From assembly GCA_002438345.1 (NCBI GenBank), contig DJUJ01000191.1:1-7833 (forward strand): DNA of 7,833 nt. The letters are read 5' to 3'. Positions 6,674-7,833 of the stretch are shown here, piece by piece (the first letter of the stretch is position 1; every line of letters begins with the position of its first letter). The stretch comes from Paenibacillus sp. UBA6285. Its GTDB lineage: Bacteria; Bacillota; Bacilli; Paenibacillales; Paenibacillaceae. The notes beneath the pieces were generated by a model. It ran no database searches and was not told where the DNA came from. It saw nothing but the letters and a program-made list of their open reading frames with translations. The translations under genes were made by a program, and so were the position numbers.

Positions 6674-7833
6674 ATGATCAAACAACTACGAAGCTGGTGG
6701 AAGGATACAGAGATCCCTAACCTAATTGGTCGGAAAAAGGTGGACTTTTCCATCTTTCGTGATGGCACTCATATTCCAGTTGAGTTTCATCCGGATTTTT
6801 TGGAAGCTAACCAAGGTCAACAGCCTAGTTTAGGTGAAGGGCGAAAAGTTAAGCTGGTCCATGAAGATCGGAACTATGAAGCCACATTATTTAAAATTGA
6901 TCAAGTATCTGCTGGTCGGGAAGCCCTTCAACTCCGCTATAACGGAAATCAAACGTTGAAGAATTTGTTAATTGAAACCTTCTCGCATTCATATTCCTAC
7001 ATTATGCAAGAGAGAACGAACCAACAAGCAGATGATGCGAAGAGACCTCAGGTTGTTGTTCCTGAAGATCAAGCTGAATACATAGATTTCTTTGCCACAG
7101 GAGTTCCTTTCGAATACCGTTTAGAGTTTATAACGTTTAAGTCGAAGCCTAATGTTTGGTGGGTGAATCAGGGAACGACTATTCAAGCGGAGAAGGAAGA
7201 GGGGATTCTGTGGGCTCCCCTAGTGAATTCGCAAGGCCGAAAGCTATATCATTGGGAGACGATGAAGGAAGTTAAACAAGGAGATATCATCCTCCATTAT
7301 TCAAATAAAGCTATTCGTTATGTAAGCCAGGTAACAGATGCTGCGGTGGAAGCACCCAAGCCAGGCTCTATGGCCAATACGAACTGGCAAGAGGATGGTC
7401 GTTTGGTTCGAACAGAGTATGTGGAACTCATTCCGCCCATTATGCTACAACAGTTTAATCAGCAAATTATGCAAGTGAACTTAACCCAAGGTCCGCTTCA
7501 TTCTGGAGGCGGAGTTAATCAAGGATATTTGTTTCGCTTTTCAGGACAAGGACTTCAAGTCCTTCAATCGCTAACTGCAGAGGTCACTTGGCCTGATTTT
7601 ACTATTCTAGATCAAGATGAGGCTGACTCCAATACGGAGAGCTCGCATGAGGTGATTCCTATTTTACCACCGACAGATTCTACGATTACAACATTACTCC
7701 ACCAAATCCAATCCCACATCCTCCGAAAAGGTTTCTTCTTCCCTGAGCACCTTATTGAGAATTTTTACCTCTCACTAAAGACTAAGCCTTTTGTCATCCT
7801 GGCGGGGATATCGGGCACGGGGAAGACTCGGTT
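6674..7833 (+). CDS. McrB-like AAA+ NTPase of a modification-dependent restriction system, 3'-partial
   Basis: This frame is open to the window edge: 386 codons plus two bases. The start ATG at 6674 follows AAGGGAG (6658-6664) at a spacing of 9. Residues 1-110 form an unassigned domain (VEFHPDFL, GEGRKVKLVHEDRNYEATLF, LQLRYNGN, FSHSYSYI) in the place where McrB proteins carry DNA-binding domains. Residues 159-290 resemble an EVE/PUA-like domain (VWWVNQG, GILWAP, LYHWETMKEVKQGDIILHYS, IRYVSQV), a fold that flips out and reads modified cytosine. A linker (312-335) leads to helices and then FVILAGISGTGKTR, whose GISGTGKT (378-385) is the Walker A motif; K384 is present. McrB proteins couple GTP hydrolysis to DNA translocation and activate the McrC nuclease. 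The rest of the motor, including the NxxD signature, and any mcrC lie beyond the window. The NERD gene just upstream suggests one operon. Confidence 0.85.
   Translation, partial: MIKQLRSWWKDTEIPNLIGRKKVDFSIFRDGTHIPVEFHPDFLEANQGQQPSLGEGRKVKLVHEDRNYEATLFKIDQVSAGREALQLRYNGNQTLKNLLIETFSHSYSYIMQERTNQQADDAKRPQVVVPEDQAEYIDFFATGVPFEYRLEFITFKSKPNVWWVNQGTTIQAEKEEGILWAPLVNSQGRKLYHWETMKEVKQGDIILHYSNKAIRYVSQVTDAAVEAPKPGSMANTNWQEDGRLVRTEYVELIPPIMLQQFNQQIMQVNLTQGPLHSGGGVNQGYLFRFSGQGLQVLQSLTAEVTWPDFTILDQDEADSNTESSHEVIPILPPTDSTITTLLHQIQSHILRKGFFFPEHLIENFYLSLKTKPFVILAGISGTGKTR

Noticed and set aside
6493..6768. Minus-strand frame across the NERD-McrB junction
   Set aside because: It overlaps the 3' end of the NERD gene and the 5' end of the McrB-like gene, both well supported, and has no domain or ribosome binding site.
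1..7833. CRISPR arrays, tRNA or rRNA genes
   Set aside because: No regularly spaced short repeats and no cloverleaf or ribosomal RNA sequence were seen on either strand.

Overview
The window looks like chromosomal DNA from a Paenibacillus-type member of the Bacillota. The pointers are a very large modular exported protein with DUF4855 and discoidin (F5/8 type C) domains, a Spo0E-like phosphatase candidate, strong purine-rich ribosome binding sites and classic hairpin-plus-T terminators. This is a judgement from gene content, not a database match.

Left part (1-3929): the 3' end of one giant gene whose start lies upstream. It encodes tandem modules of discoidin, DUF4855 (a probable glycoside-hydrolase-like domain), a beta-sandwich, a helical segment and discoidin. 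The first 367 residues in the window recur 832 codons later, so the protein grew by duplication. A 16-bp perfect hairpin lies about 120 bp after the stop.

Middle part (3930-4793): about 860 bp with no intact gene. It is not empty. It holds a short orphan coding tail (4145-4273), a 12-bp tandem duplication, and a clearly decayed reading frame of unrecognised family (about 4405-4772) broken by stops and a frameshift.

Regulatory part (4794-5790): a small Cro/C1-type repressor on the minus strand faces away from a Spo0E-like gene on the plus strand. The intergenic region carries an 18-bp palindrome directly before the repressor's ribosome binding site, and a 10-bp inverted repeat that brackets a candidate promoter of the other gene. 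A strong terminator closes the Spo0E-like gene.

Right part (5941-7833): the start of an apparent two-gene or longer operon. A NERD-domain nuclease-like protein is followed 46 bp later by a McrB-type AAA+ protein. The latter carries an unassigned N-terminal domain and an EVE/PUA-like modified-base reader domain before the Walker A motif, where the window ends. This reads as a modification-dependent (type IV, McrBC-like) restriction locus with an accessory NERD protein. The McrC nuclease partner, if present, is beyond the window. The decayed genes, repressor and restriction genes together resemble an accessory or defence island next to a surface-glycan-degradation gene.
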